Below are positions 1-5,160 of a stretch of 5,347 nt of DNA, piece after piece; the first letter of the stretch is position 1, and every line of letters begins with the position of its first letter. Made by a program: the position numbers and the translations under genes. The notes beneath the pieces are model-generated. The model made no database searches, was not told the origin of the DNA, and saw only the letters and a program-made list of their open reading frames with translations. Source of the stretch: Bacteroidales bacterium (GTDB taxonomy: Bacteria > Bacteroidota > Bacteroidia > Bacteroidales > JAOZMU01); the NCBI GenBank assembly GCA_029934165.1, contig JAOZMU010000279.1, positions 1 to 5,347 of the forward strand, given 5' to 3'.

Positions 1-105
1 CATTTCAAAATTGTTAAGATGTACATTATCAGTACTTACGCAATAATCTAAAGTCCTATGCCAAAATAGAAATTCAATACCAACAATATTCTTCCATAGA
101 GCCAT
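1..105 (-). other. Possible 5' end of a leftward gene or fragment, cut by the window edge (doubtful)
   Basis: On the minus strand an ATG at 105-103 opens a frame of 35 codons with no stop before the window edge. It begins MALWKNIVGIEF and has an in-frame TAA three codons before the ATG. I do not recognise the product. The stretch TLDYCVSTDNVHL faintly recalls the 'IDYIFVS' region near the C-terminus of endonuclease/exonuclease/phosphatase proteins, but that is a guess from a few residues. Against a real gene: a 35-codon open frame in AT-rich DNA is weak evidence, and only 42 bases separate this ATG from the oppositely directed peptidase start, leaving little room for two promoters. It could be the tail of a decayed gene or chance. 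Confidence 0.2.
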
Positions 106-120
106 TATCAATTATCAATT
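104..120. repeat. Short tandem repeat of the heptamer ATTATCA
   Basis: ATTATCA occurs twice head to tail (104-110 and 111-117), followed by a partial third unit ATT (118-120). Short TTATCAATT-type tandem repeats are frequent between genes in Bacteroidota, to my recollection. It lies 28 bases before the peptidase start and has no evident function. I see no convincing TAnnTTTG promoter element in 1-147. Confidence 0.5.
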
Positions 121-147
121 TTTATTTAATCTATTAAAACTTTATTT

Positions 148-2298
148 ATGAAGAAATTAATTGCACTTGTAATTGCTATTTCGTTATCTTTCAACGGAAT
201 GATTCGTGCGGACGAAGGAATGTGGCTACCATTTTTGGTAAAAGCACTCAACATGAAAACCATGCAGAAAATGGGCATGAAACTAACCGCAGAACAAATT
301 TATGACATCAATAACGCTTGCATAAAAGATGCTATTGTAGCCCTTGACCATGGCTCGTGTACTGGTGAACTTATTTCTGCTAAAGGGTTGCTTCTCACCA
401 ACCACCACTGTGGTTACGGCGAAATTCAAGCTCATAGCTCTGTCGAAAACGATTATCTAACCGATGGTTTTTGGGCAAAAAAACTAAGCGAAGAATTGCC
501 AAATCCTGGCAAAACAGCCTCCTTTCTTATTCGTATTGAAGATGTTACCGAGAAAATCAACGCAGTCGTAACAGACGAAATGACAGAAGACGAGCGTTTG
601 GCAGCAATCAAAGAACTTGTCAAAAAAATTGAAACCGAAGCCACCGGCGACACACATTACGAAGCTGCTGTTGAGTCTTTTTTCAAAGGAAACAACTTCT
701 ATCTTTTTGTTTATGAGACATTTCACGACATTCGTTTAGTTGGCGCACCACCATCATCTATTGGTAAATTTGGTGGCGACACAGACAACTGGATGTGGCC
801 ACGCCATACCGGCGATTTTTCTCTGTTCCGTGTTTATAGTGGTCCTGACGGAAAACCAGCCGAATTTTCGGAAGAAAACATTCCCGTAAAACCAAAACAT
901 CACTTGCCAATCTCTATCAAAGGAGTCAAAGAAGGAGATTTTGCTTTTATCATGGGATACCCTGGTTCAACAGACCGTTACCTAACATCTTGGGGAGTTG
1001 ACGAAACAATTGAATACACTAATAAAATTCGCGCAAAAGTTCGTACAAAAAAACTCGACTTAATGAAAAAAGACATGAGCGGGAGCGATAAAATTAGAAT
1101 TCAATACGCTTCAAAACAATCGCGTTGCGCCAACTATTGGAAATATTCTATCGAACAAAACAAAGCACTCAAAGCACTCGACGTTATCGGACAAAAACAA
1201 AAGTACGAGAAAAAATTAGTCAAATGGATTAAAAAAAACAAAAAGCGCAGAGCAAAATACGGCGAAGCACTTGCTCTAATTAAGAAGGCATATAAAGAAC
1301 GTGTCGACTATAACAACGCAATGCAGTATTGGATGGAAGCATTGTATAGTGGCTGCGAAGTTACATCTTTTGCTCTCAAAGCCAGAGGTTTACAACAAGT
1401 TTTAGCAATGGGCGACGAAGAAATGATTAAAGCTCAAGCCGAAGCTTTAAAAGCCGAAGCAAAAGCCTTCTTCAAGGATTACAACCAAGCAACAGACCAA
1501 AAAATTGCTGCCGCATTATTCAACATTTACAAAGAAGACGTAGCCAAAGATTACCACCCAAGTTTCTTCGAGGAGGTTGAAAAAGATTACAAAAAAAGCT
1601 TCGAGAAATATGTTAGCGAAATGATGAAAAAATCTGTATTTGCAGACGAAGCCCGTTTCGCAGAATTCATAGAAAACCCAACAGCAGAAGTACTTGAAAA
1701 AGATATGGCAATGATAACCATTAAATCATCGTTGAATGCCTATTTTGGTGTTGTCGGTAAACTGGAAGAAATCAACAAACAATTCAACAAAGGAAATCGT
1801 TTGATGGTTGCAGCACAACTTGAGATGGAAAAAGGCAAAGCCTTCTATCCAGATGCAAACTCAACAATGAGATTGACTTACGGAAAAGTTGGCGGTTACA
1901 AAATCGGCAGCAAAAAATTCACATACTACACAACCATCGATGAATACATGAACAAAGAAGACGCAAACAATCCAGAATTTGTCGTTTCCGATAGAATGAA
2001 AGAACTCTACAAAGAAAAAAATTACGGACAATATGCCGACAAAGACGGAGTTTTACGCCTCTGTTTCATCACCGACAACGACATTACTGGTGGCAACTCA
2101 GGTAGCCCGGTTATCAATGGCGACGGACATCTTATTGGTATTGCATTCGATGGAAACTCCGAAGCAATGAGTGGAGACATAGCATTTGAAGACAAACTTC
2201 AAAAATGTATCAACATGGACATCAGATACACCCTTTGGGTTATCGAAAAATATGCCGGCGCAACAAACCTCATCGACGAAATGACGATAATAAAATAA
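148..2298 (+). CDS. S46 family serine dipeptidyl-peptidase, DPP7-like, exported
   Basis: Exported serine exopeptidase that removes dipeptides from the N-terminus of oligopeptides in the periplasm or at the cell surface; family members feed amino-acid-fermenting Bacteroidota. The 716 residues match the usual S46 length of about 700-720. Residues 1-21 are a signal peptide (basic MKK, hydrophobic core, likely cleavage after A21 before DEGMWLP). The chymotrypsin-like triad is readable: H87 in TNHHCGY, D223 in RHTGDFS and S651 in GGNSGSPV. N214 and W215 in DTDNWMWPRH, with D668, match residues that hold the substrate N-terminus. The S1-pocket position after FD is G669 (FDGN), as in DPP7; DPP11 enzymes, which cut after Asp/Glu, have Arg there. 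I therefore infer a preference for hydrophobic P1 residues. The middle (about 270-560) is the helical domain of this family. The ATG at 148 is the only start giving a signal peptide, and there is no Shine-Dalgarno sequence. It appears monocistronic. Confidence 0.95.
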   Translation: MKKLIALVIAISLSFNGMIRADEGMWLPFLVKALNMKTMQKMGMKLTAEQIYDINNACIKDAIVALDHGSCTGELISAKGLLLTNHHCGYGEIQAHSSVENDYLTDGFWAKKLSEELPNPGKTASFLIRIEDVTEKINAVVTDEMTEDERLAAIKELVKKIETEATGDTHYEAAVESFFKGNNFYLFVYETFHDIRLVGAPPSSIGKFGGDTDNWMWPRHTGDFSLFRVYSGPDGKPAEFSEENIPVKPKHHLPISIKGVKEGDFAFIMGYPGSTDRYLTSWGVDETIEYTNKIRAKVRTKKLDLMKKDMSGSDKIRIQYASKQSRCANYWKYSIEQNKALKALDVIGQKQKYEKKLVKWIKKNKKRRAKYGEALALIKKAYKERVDYNNAMQYWMEALYSGCEVTSFALKARGLQQVLAMGDEEMIKAQAEALKAEAKAFFKDYNQATDQKIAAALFNIYKEDVAKDYHPSFFEEVEKDYKKSFEKYVSEMMKKSVFADEARFAEFIENPTAEVLEKDMAMITIKSSLNAYFGVVGKLEEINKQFNKGNRLMVAAQLEMEKGKAFYPDANSTMRLTYGKVGGYKIGSKKFTYYTTIDEYMNKEDANNPEFVVSDRMKELYKEKNYGQYADKDGVLRLCFITDNDITGGNSGSPVINGDGHLIGIAFDGNSEAMSGDIAFEDKLQKCINMDIRYTLWVIEKYAGATNLIDEMTIIK

Positions 2299-2327
2299 GC
2301 AGGTATTTATCACAAACAATCTTTTTG

Positions 2328-2357
2328 AAAAAGGCAGTCTCTTGGGCTGTCTTTTTT
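2328..2357 (+). terminator. Hairpin terminator of the S46 peptidase gene
   Basis: AAAAAGGCAG (2328-2337) pairs with CTGTCTTTTT (2347-2356) through ten pairs including one G-T wobble, around a nine-base loop, and ends in a run of six T. It begins 29 bases after the stop codon. The A-run/T-run symmetry means it could also stop transcription coming from the right on the minus strand. Confidence 0.85.
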
Positions 2358-2660
2358 GTGTTTTACAGCCGAATTTAGCCAATAATATATGTGTCAAATA
2401 TTTTGACCAACAAAACAGGCTTTCCGCTCACATCTATTCCTAATGCTAAATCAGTCTTGTTTCGGACACAATGTATGATGTCTCTGCGAAAACCAAACGA
2501 ATTTTTCTTAACAAGCCCAGCTTTTTTTGTTATTAGGTATAATATCAATATATTAGCAATAATTTTTGTTACATCAAGCAAGTATATCCATAAATCATAA
2601 GCCAAACCTAGCTTACAAGATGCTTTACTAGGCTATGAAGAAAGGTTTTTTTTTAATAAA
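2358..2660. other. Intergenic stretch between peptidase terminator and HU promoters
   Basis: About 300 bases with no gene I can support, apart from the weak leftward frame listed separately. There is a 5-bp inverted repeat, CCTAG (2607-2611) with CTAGG (2628-2632), and a run of nine T at 2646-2654. The hairpin lies too far from the T-run to be a normal terminator. No tRNA or rRNA fold is visible. Confidence 0.5.
2375..2605 (-). pseudogene. Leftward open frame without ATG, possible gene remnant (unrecognised)
   Basis: A minus-strand frame of 76 codons runs from a TTG at 2605 to a TAA at 2375-2377, and is open further upstream to a TAG near 2635. It contains no methionine codon at all, so only weak starts are available. 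The N-terminal half is hydrophobic (DVTKIIANILILYL), which could be one membrane segment. The second half is mixed (KKNSFGFRRDIIHCVRNK, then GIDVSGKPVLLVKIFD) and reads more like protein than random AT-rich translation. It would converge on the peptidase gene and share its symmetric terminator. The opposite strand is also open for 69 codons (2391-2600), so neither is secure. I do not recognise a family. It may be the decayed end of a gene, a dispersed repeat, or chance. Confidence 0.22.
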
Positions 2661-2681
2661 CTAAAAAGCAACCACTTATCT

Positions 2682-2712
2682 TTTGTTTAATTAAAAAATA
2701 TATATACTTTTG
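2682..2712 (+). promoter_or_regulatory. Distal promoter (P1) of the HU gene, Bacteroidota type
   Basis: TTTG at 2682-2685 and TACTTTTG at 2705-2712 are separated by 19 bases. This is a full match to the known Bacteroidota sigma consensus TTTG-N19-21-TAnnTTTG. Transcription would begin around 2718-2720, giving a 5' leader of about 155 bases before HU. That leader contains an imperfect inverted repeat (TCAA and ACCA at 2728-2736 against TGGTTGA at 2761-2767). Confidence 0.7.
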
Positions 2713-2795
2713 TATTAACAAAGCAAATCAAAACCAAGTGTTCAGTCGCCAGAATTTTAGTGGTTGAATATTTTTGAAATAAATATTAAGTTTTC

Positions 2796-2826
2796 TTTTC
2801 CTATTAATCGAAAACGTATATATTTG
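2796..2826 (+). promoter_or_regulatory. Proximal promoter (P2) of the HU gene, Bacteroidota type
   Basis: TATATTTG at 2819-2826 matches the -7 pattern TAnnTTTG exactly. Nineteen bases upstream lies TTTT (2796-2799), one base off the TTTG -33 element. Transcription would begin around 2832-2834, giving a leader of roughly 45 bases. With P1 this makes a tandem pair, as is common for highly expressed genes. Confidence 0.6.
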
Positions 2827-2876
2827 TGCTTCAATTTTTGGCAATGTAACATATTGATAACTAAACATTTTTAAAG

Positions 2877-3158
2877 ATGACAAAAGCAGACATTGTAAAT
2901 GATATTTCGAAAAACACCGGAATTGAAAAGGTATTAGTTCAAAGAACTGTAGAATCCTTTATGGAAAGTGTAAAAGGTTCACTAATTGGTGGGGAAAATG
3001 TATATCTTCGCGGATTTGGTAGTTTTATCATTAAAAAACGAGCTGAAAAAACAGCACGAAACATTTCGAAAAATACTACTATTATTATACCAGAGCATTT
3101 TATACCTGCTTTCAAACCAGCGAAAGCATTTGTAACAAAAGTTAAGACAAAAAAATAA
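2877..3158 (+). CDS. HU/IHF family DNA-binding protein
   Basis: Small histone-like protein that binds and bends DNA as a dimer and shapes the nucleoid. The 93 residues match the family length of about 90-100. Residues 1-45 form the two-helix dimer body, starting with the typical MTKADIVNDISKNTG. GFGSF (46-50) is the hallmark turn before the DNA-binding arms. The arm runs from about 53 to 76 (KKRAEKTARN, then NTTIIIPEH), followed by the closing PAFKPAK (77-83) and a lysine-rich tail. At the arm tip, where HU and IHF usually have RNPxTG with a DNA-intercalating proline, this protein reads RNISKNT. That form is familiar from the Bacteroidota copy next to RNase G. The ATG at 2877 gives the canonical N-terminus. 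It is preceded by an A/T-rich leader, not a Shine-Dalgarno sequence, and is driven by two tandem promoters. The gene begins a likely unit with the mini basic protein, 22 bases downstream, and rng. Confidence 0.93.
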   Translation: MTKADIVNDISKNTGIEKVLVQRTVESFMESVKGSLIGGENVYLRGFGSFIIKKRAEKTARNISKNTTIIIPEHFIPAFKPAKAFVTKVKTKK

Positions 3159-3180
3159 TTTTCAACAAAAAAACGCAGTT

Positions 3181-3273
3181 ATGCCAAGCGGGAAAAAACG
3201 TAAGCGCCATAAAATGGCGACACATAAACGTAAGAAACGATTACGAAAAAACCGACATAAGAAGAAGAAATAG
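3181..3273 (+). CDS. 30-residue basic protein, AURKAIP1/COX24 (bS22/mS38-like) type
   Basis: The ORF runs from ATG at 3181 to TAG at 3271-3273. The product begins MPSGKKRKRHKMATHKRK and continues with a Lys/Arg-rich tail: 21 of 30 residues are Lys or Arg, 3 are His and none is acidic. The KRKRHKMATHKRKKRLRK core resembles the AURKAIP1/COX24 domain of mitochondrial ribosomal protein mS38 and actinobacterial bS22. I recall nearly identical proteins in Bacteroidota genomes, usually beside RNase G. The likely role is a small-subunit ribosomal protein buried in rRNA; that is inferred from similarity. It starts 22 bases after the HU stop with no promoter between, so it is probably cotranscribed with HU. 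It is too short for many gene callers. Confidence 0.85.
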   Translation: MPSGKKRKRHKMATHKRKKRLRKNRHKKKK

Positions 3274-3293
3274 CGTTTCTCTAAAAAACGTTA
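3271..3293 (+). terminator. Weak hairpin at the end of the mini basic gene, possible attenuating terminator
   Basis: TAGCGTTT (3271-3278) pairs with AAACGTTA (3286-3293) around a seven-base loop, with one G-T wobble, and is followed by pyrimidine-rich TTCTTTCTC. The stem includes the stop codon. The T-run is interrupted, so it is at best a partial terminator that would lower readthrough into rng, or a 3'-end stabilising hairpin. Confidence 0.35.
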
Positions 3294-3312
3294 TTCTTTC
3301 TCGGAATATGTC

Positions 3313-3398
3313 AATCGAAACCTAAAAAACCAACACTGCATCATCTTTTTTCTCATTCTAAGATGATTAGAACAATTGGTGGTTTTTTAGGTTTGATT
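3313..3398 (+). promoter_or_regulatory. Long imperfect hairpin in the rng leader
   Basis: AAACCTAAAAAACCA (3318-3332) is perfectly complementary to TGGTTTTTTAGGTTT (3380-3394). The stem extends by four more pairs (3313-3316 with 3395-3398) if G3317 bulges out. Inside, after an internal loop, ATCATCTT (3340-3347) pairs with AAGATGAT (3360-3367) around a 12-base loop. The result is one long two-part stem-loop with 27 pairs. It lacks a T-run after its outer stem, so it is not a standard terminator. By analogy with the structured 5' leader of E. coli rne, it could be a processing site or a sensor for autoregulation by RNase G; that is inference. Confidence 0.6.
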
Positions 3399-3483
3399 TT
3401 ATATAAACATTTATCTTTCAAGAGAAACGGCGGGAATATTTATATTTCGGCTTTTGTTGTATATTGGAAGATGCTTTTTTTAA

Positions 3484-3513
3484 CGTCTGGCGACCAAAAA
3501 AGAAACGCCGACG
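3484..3513 (+). promoter_or_regulatory. Start-proximal hairpin in the rng leader
   Basis: CGTC, a bulged T, then GGCG (3484-3492) pair with CGCC GACG (3506-3513) around an A-rich 13-base loop. It is the most GC-rich stem in an otherwise AT-rich leader and ends 23 bases before the GTG start, so it could influence ribosome access or serve as a cleavage site. A possible separate rng promoter upstream, TATATTTC at 3441-3448 with TTTC at 3416-3419, deviates from consensus in both boxes and is weak. Confidence 0.5.
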
Positions 3514-3532
3514 AATTAACAATAAACTATAT

Positions 3533-3547
3533 ATGAGTGGTGAATAA
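3533..3547 (+). other. Four-codon ATG mini-ORF overlapping the rng start
   Basis: ATG AGT GGT GAA TAA (peptide MSGE) overlaps the two GTG codons of rng in another frame. Bacteroidota RNase G proteins often begin like MSxELVIDV. Removing seven bases (3545-3551, TAATGAA) would fuse this ATG in frame to TTA ATA ATT GAT and give MSGELIIDV. The short frame may therefore be the former start, displaced by a small duplication, or a translated leader coupled to rng by reinitiation. Confidence 0.45.
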
Positions 3548-5090
3548 TGAATTAATAATTGATGTAAGCCAGTCCGAAATGTCTATCGCCTTGCTACAAG
3601 ACAAACAATTAGTAGAACTTAGCAAAGAAAAAAGCAACAGCAAATTTTCTGTCGGCGACATTTATTTAGGACGCGTAAAAAAAATCATGCCAGGGTTAAA
3701 TGCCGCATTTGTAGATGTCGGCTATGAGAGAGATGCCTTTTTGCATTATCTCGACTTAGGACCCCAATTCCAATCACTCAATGACTATGTAAAAATTGCA
3801 ATCACCGGAAAAAACATCCCCAAATTACAGAATTTTTGTAACAAGCCCAGTATTGAAAAAACAGGAAAAATTACCGATGTACTGAAATATGGGCAACACG
3901 TTTTAATTCAGATAGCAAAAGAACCCATCTCAACCAAAGGACCAAGAATAAGTTCCGAAATTTCGATAGCTGGAAGACATTTAGTGCTAATTCCGTTTTC
4001 GGATAAAGTATCAATATCCCAAAAAATTAATTCGAGCGAAGAAAAAACAAGGCTTAAACGCCTGATAGCAAGCATAAAACCAGAAAACTACGGCGTAATC
4101 GTGCGCACAGTTGCCGAGAATAAAGGAGCAGCACAATTAGACACCGAATTGCGTGGACTGATAGAAAAATGGGAAAATGCCTTTAATAATATTAAGGAAA
4201 TTGAACCACCGCAACTCATTATCGGTGAGTTGAATAGGGCATCGACAATTCTGCGCGATGTGTTGAACTCTTCGTTTGAAAACATTATCGTCAACAGTAG
4301 CACTATTTTTCAAGAGATAAAAGATTATATAGAAACCATAGCTCCCGAAAAACAGAAAATCGTAAAACTATATAGCGGACGCACACCGATTTTTGAAAAT
4401 TTCGGCATCGCAAAACAAATCAAGCATTTGTTCGGAAAAACCGTAACATTCAAAAATGGAGCTTATCTGATAATCGAGCATACAGAAGCATTACACTCTA
4501 TTGATGTTAATAGTGGTAATCGCGCAAAAAAATCTAACGACCAAGAAACCAACGCATTAGATGTCAACATGGCAGCCGCCGATGAAATAGCGCGTCAGTT
4601 GCGCTTGAGAGACATGGGAGGAATAATTGTCGTAGATTTTATTGATATGGTATCGGCAGAAAATCGCAAAAAACTGTTCGACCATGTCAAAAAAATAATG
4701 TCTAAAGACCGCACAAAACATAATATTTTACCGTTGAGTAAATTTGGATTGATGCAAATTACGCGTCAACGCGTACGTCCCGAAATGAATATTCGGACGC
4801 TCGAAAAGTGTCCAACATGCAACGGCACCGGTGAGATTGCGCCATCGATTTTGTTTATCGATAAACTCGAAAATTTCATAAAATATATTCTGGATAAAGG
4901 GAAACTCGAAACATATTCGCTCATCTTAAAGGTGCATCCGTTTGTGGCTGCCTATCTTACAAAGGGTGTGTTATCTCTTAATCTGAAGTGGTCTATTAAG
5001 TATAAATTGAAACTTTCGGTCAAAGGAGAGATGTCTTTGCCGTATTTGGGTTTCCATTTTTACGATAAAAGCGGAAATGAAATTAAGTAA
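3537..5090 (+). CDS. rng: Ribonuclease G/E family endoribonuclease (RNase G)
   Basis: Cytoplasmic single-strand endoribonuclease that acts in rRNA maturation and mRNA turnover. The 517 residues equal the catalytic part only, as in RNase G, without the long RNase E scaffold tail. Domains in order: N-terminal strand ELIIDV, S1 RNA-binding domain (about 38-130, with GDIYLGRVKKIMPGLNAAFV), and the 5'-monophosphate sensor region (G146, V150, then R190-T191 in GVIVRT). The DNase I-like catalytic core follows, with metal ligands D323 and N325 in SIDVNSGN and D367 in VVDFIDM. The Zn-link is C425 and C428 in CPTCNGTG, which pairs dimers, followed by the C-terminal dimerisation domain. Nothing essential is missing. 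TGA at 3534-3536 lies directly before the frame, so initiation must be at GTG 3537 or GTG 3540; the next in-frame ATG (residue 15) would remove the conserved N-terminus. There is no Shine-Dalgarno sequence. It lies downstream of HU and the mini basic protein and is probably in the same unit, with a structured leader. Confidence 0.94.
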   Translation: MVNNELIIDVSQSEMSIALLQDKQLVELSKEKSNSKFSVGDIYLGRVKKIMPGLNAAFVDVGYERDAFLHYLDLGPQFQSLNDYVKIAITGKNIPKLQNFCNKPSIEKTGKITDVLKYGQHVLIQIAKEPISTKGPRISSEISIAGRHLVLIPFSDKVSISQKINSSEEKTRLKRLIASIKPENYGVIVRTVAENKGAAQLDTELRGLIEKWENAFNNIKEIEPPQLIIGELNRASTILRDVLNSSFENIIVNSSTIFQEIKDYIETIAPEKQKIVKLYSGRTPIFENFGIAKQIKHLFGKTVTFKNGAYLIIEHTEALHSIDVNSGNRAKKSNDQETNALDVNMAAADEIARQLRLRDMGGIIVVDFIDMVSAENRKKLFDHVKKIMSKDRTKHNILPLSKFGLMQITRQRVRPEMNIRTLEKCPTCNGTGEIAPSILFIDKLENFIKYILDKGKLETYSLILKVHPFVAAYLTKGVLSLNLKWSIKYKLKLSVKGEMSLPYLGFHFYDKSGNEIK

Positions 5091-5092
5091 TT

Positions 5093-5108
5093 ATACCATA
5101 CGTGGTAT
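5093..5108 (+). other. Small hairpin just after the rng stop
   Basis: ATACCA (5093-5098) and TGGTAT (5103-5108) form a six-pair stem with a TACG tetraloop, three bases after the stop codon. TT and mixed sequence follow rather than a T-run. It may protect the 3' end or assist the main terminator downstream; it is not a terminator on its own. Confidence 0.4.
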
Positions 5109-5125
5109 TTATAGTCATTGATAAC

Positions 5126-5160
5126 AAAAGGCGACATTCAAAATTTGAATGTCGCCTTTT
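5126..5160 (+). terminator. Strong rho-independent terminator of rng
   Basis: AAAAGGCGACATTC (5126-5139) is perfectly complementary to GAATGTCGCCTTTT (5147-5160), with loop AAAATTT. The stem ends in a T-run, 35 bases after the rng stop. The A-run and T-run are symmetric, so it can work in both directions. Confidence 0.93.

Noticed and set aside
453..726. Two overlapping minus-strand open frames (453-653 and 484-726) inside the peptidase gene
   Set aside because: They lie wholly within a well-supported S46 coding region in antisense frames; composition reflects the sense codons and nothing resembles a known protein.
2098..2397. Minus-strand 99-codon frame over the end of the peptidase gene
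   Set aside because: It covers the catalytic GNSGSPV end of the peptidase and crosses its terminator hairpin; cysteine- and phenylalanine-rich composition is typical of an antisense shadow.
2391..2600. Plus-strand 69-codon frame in the spacer
   Set aside because: Although it has an ATG, there is no TAnnTTTG promoter, no recognisable family, and it is antisense to the slightly more protein-like leftward frame. I could not support it as a gene.
2607..2654. CCTAG/CTAGG hairpin plus a nine-T run as a terminator
   Set aside because: Only five pairs with a 16-base loop, and 13 bases separate the stem from the T-run; no gene ends just upstream.
3313..3398. Long rng-leader hairpin as a mobile-element inverted repeat (MITE)
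   Set aside because: No flanking target-site duplication is visible and the arms look like an RNA stem with a nested inner stem; a structured leader is the simpler reading.
4088..4303. Minus-strand 71-codon frame inside rng
   Set aside because: Antisense shadow of the conserved RNase G catalytic region.
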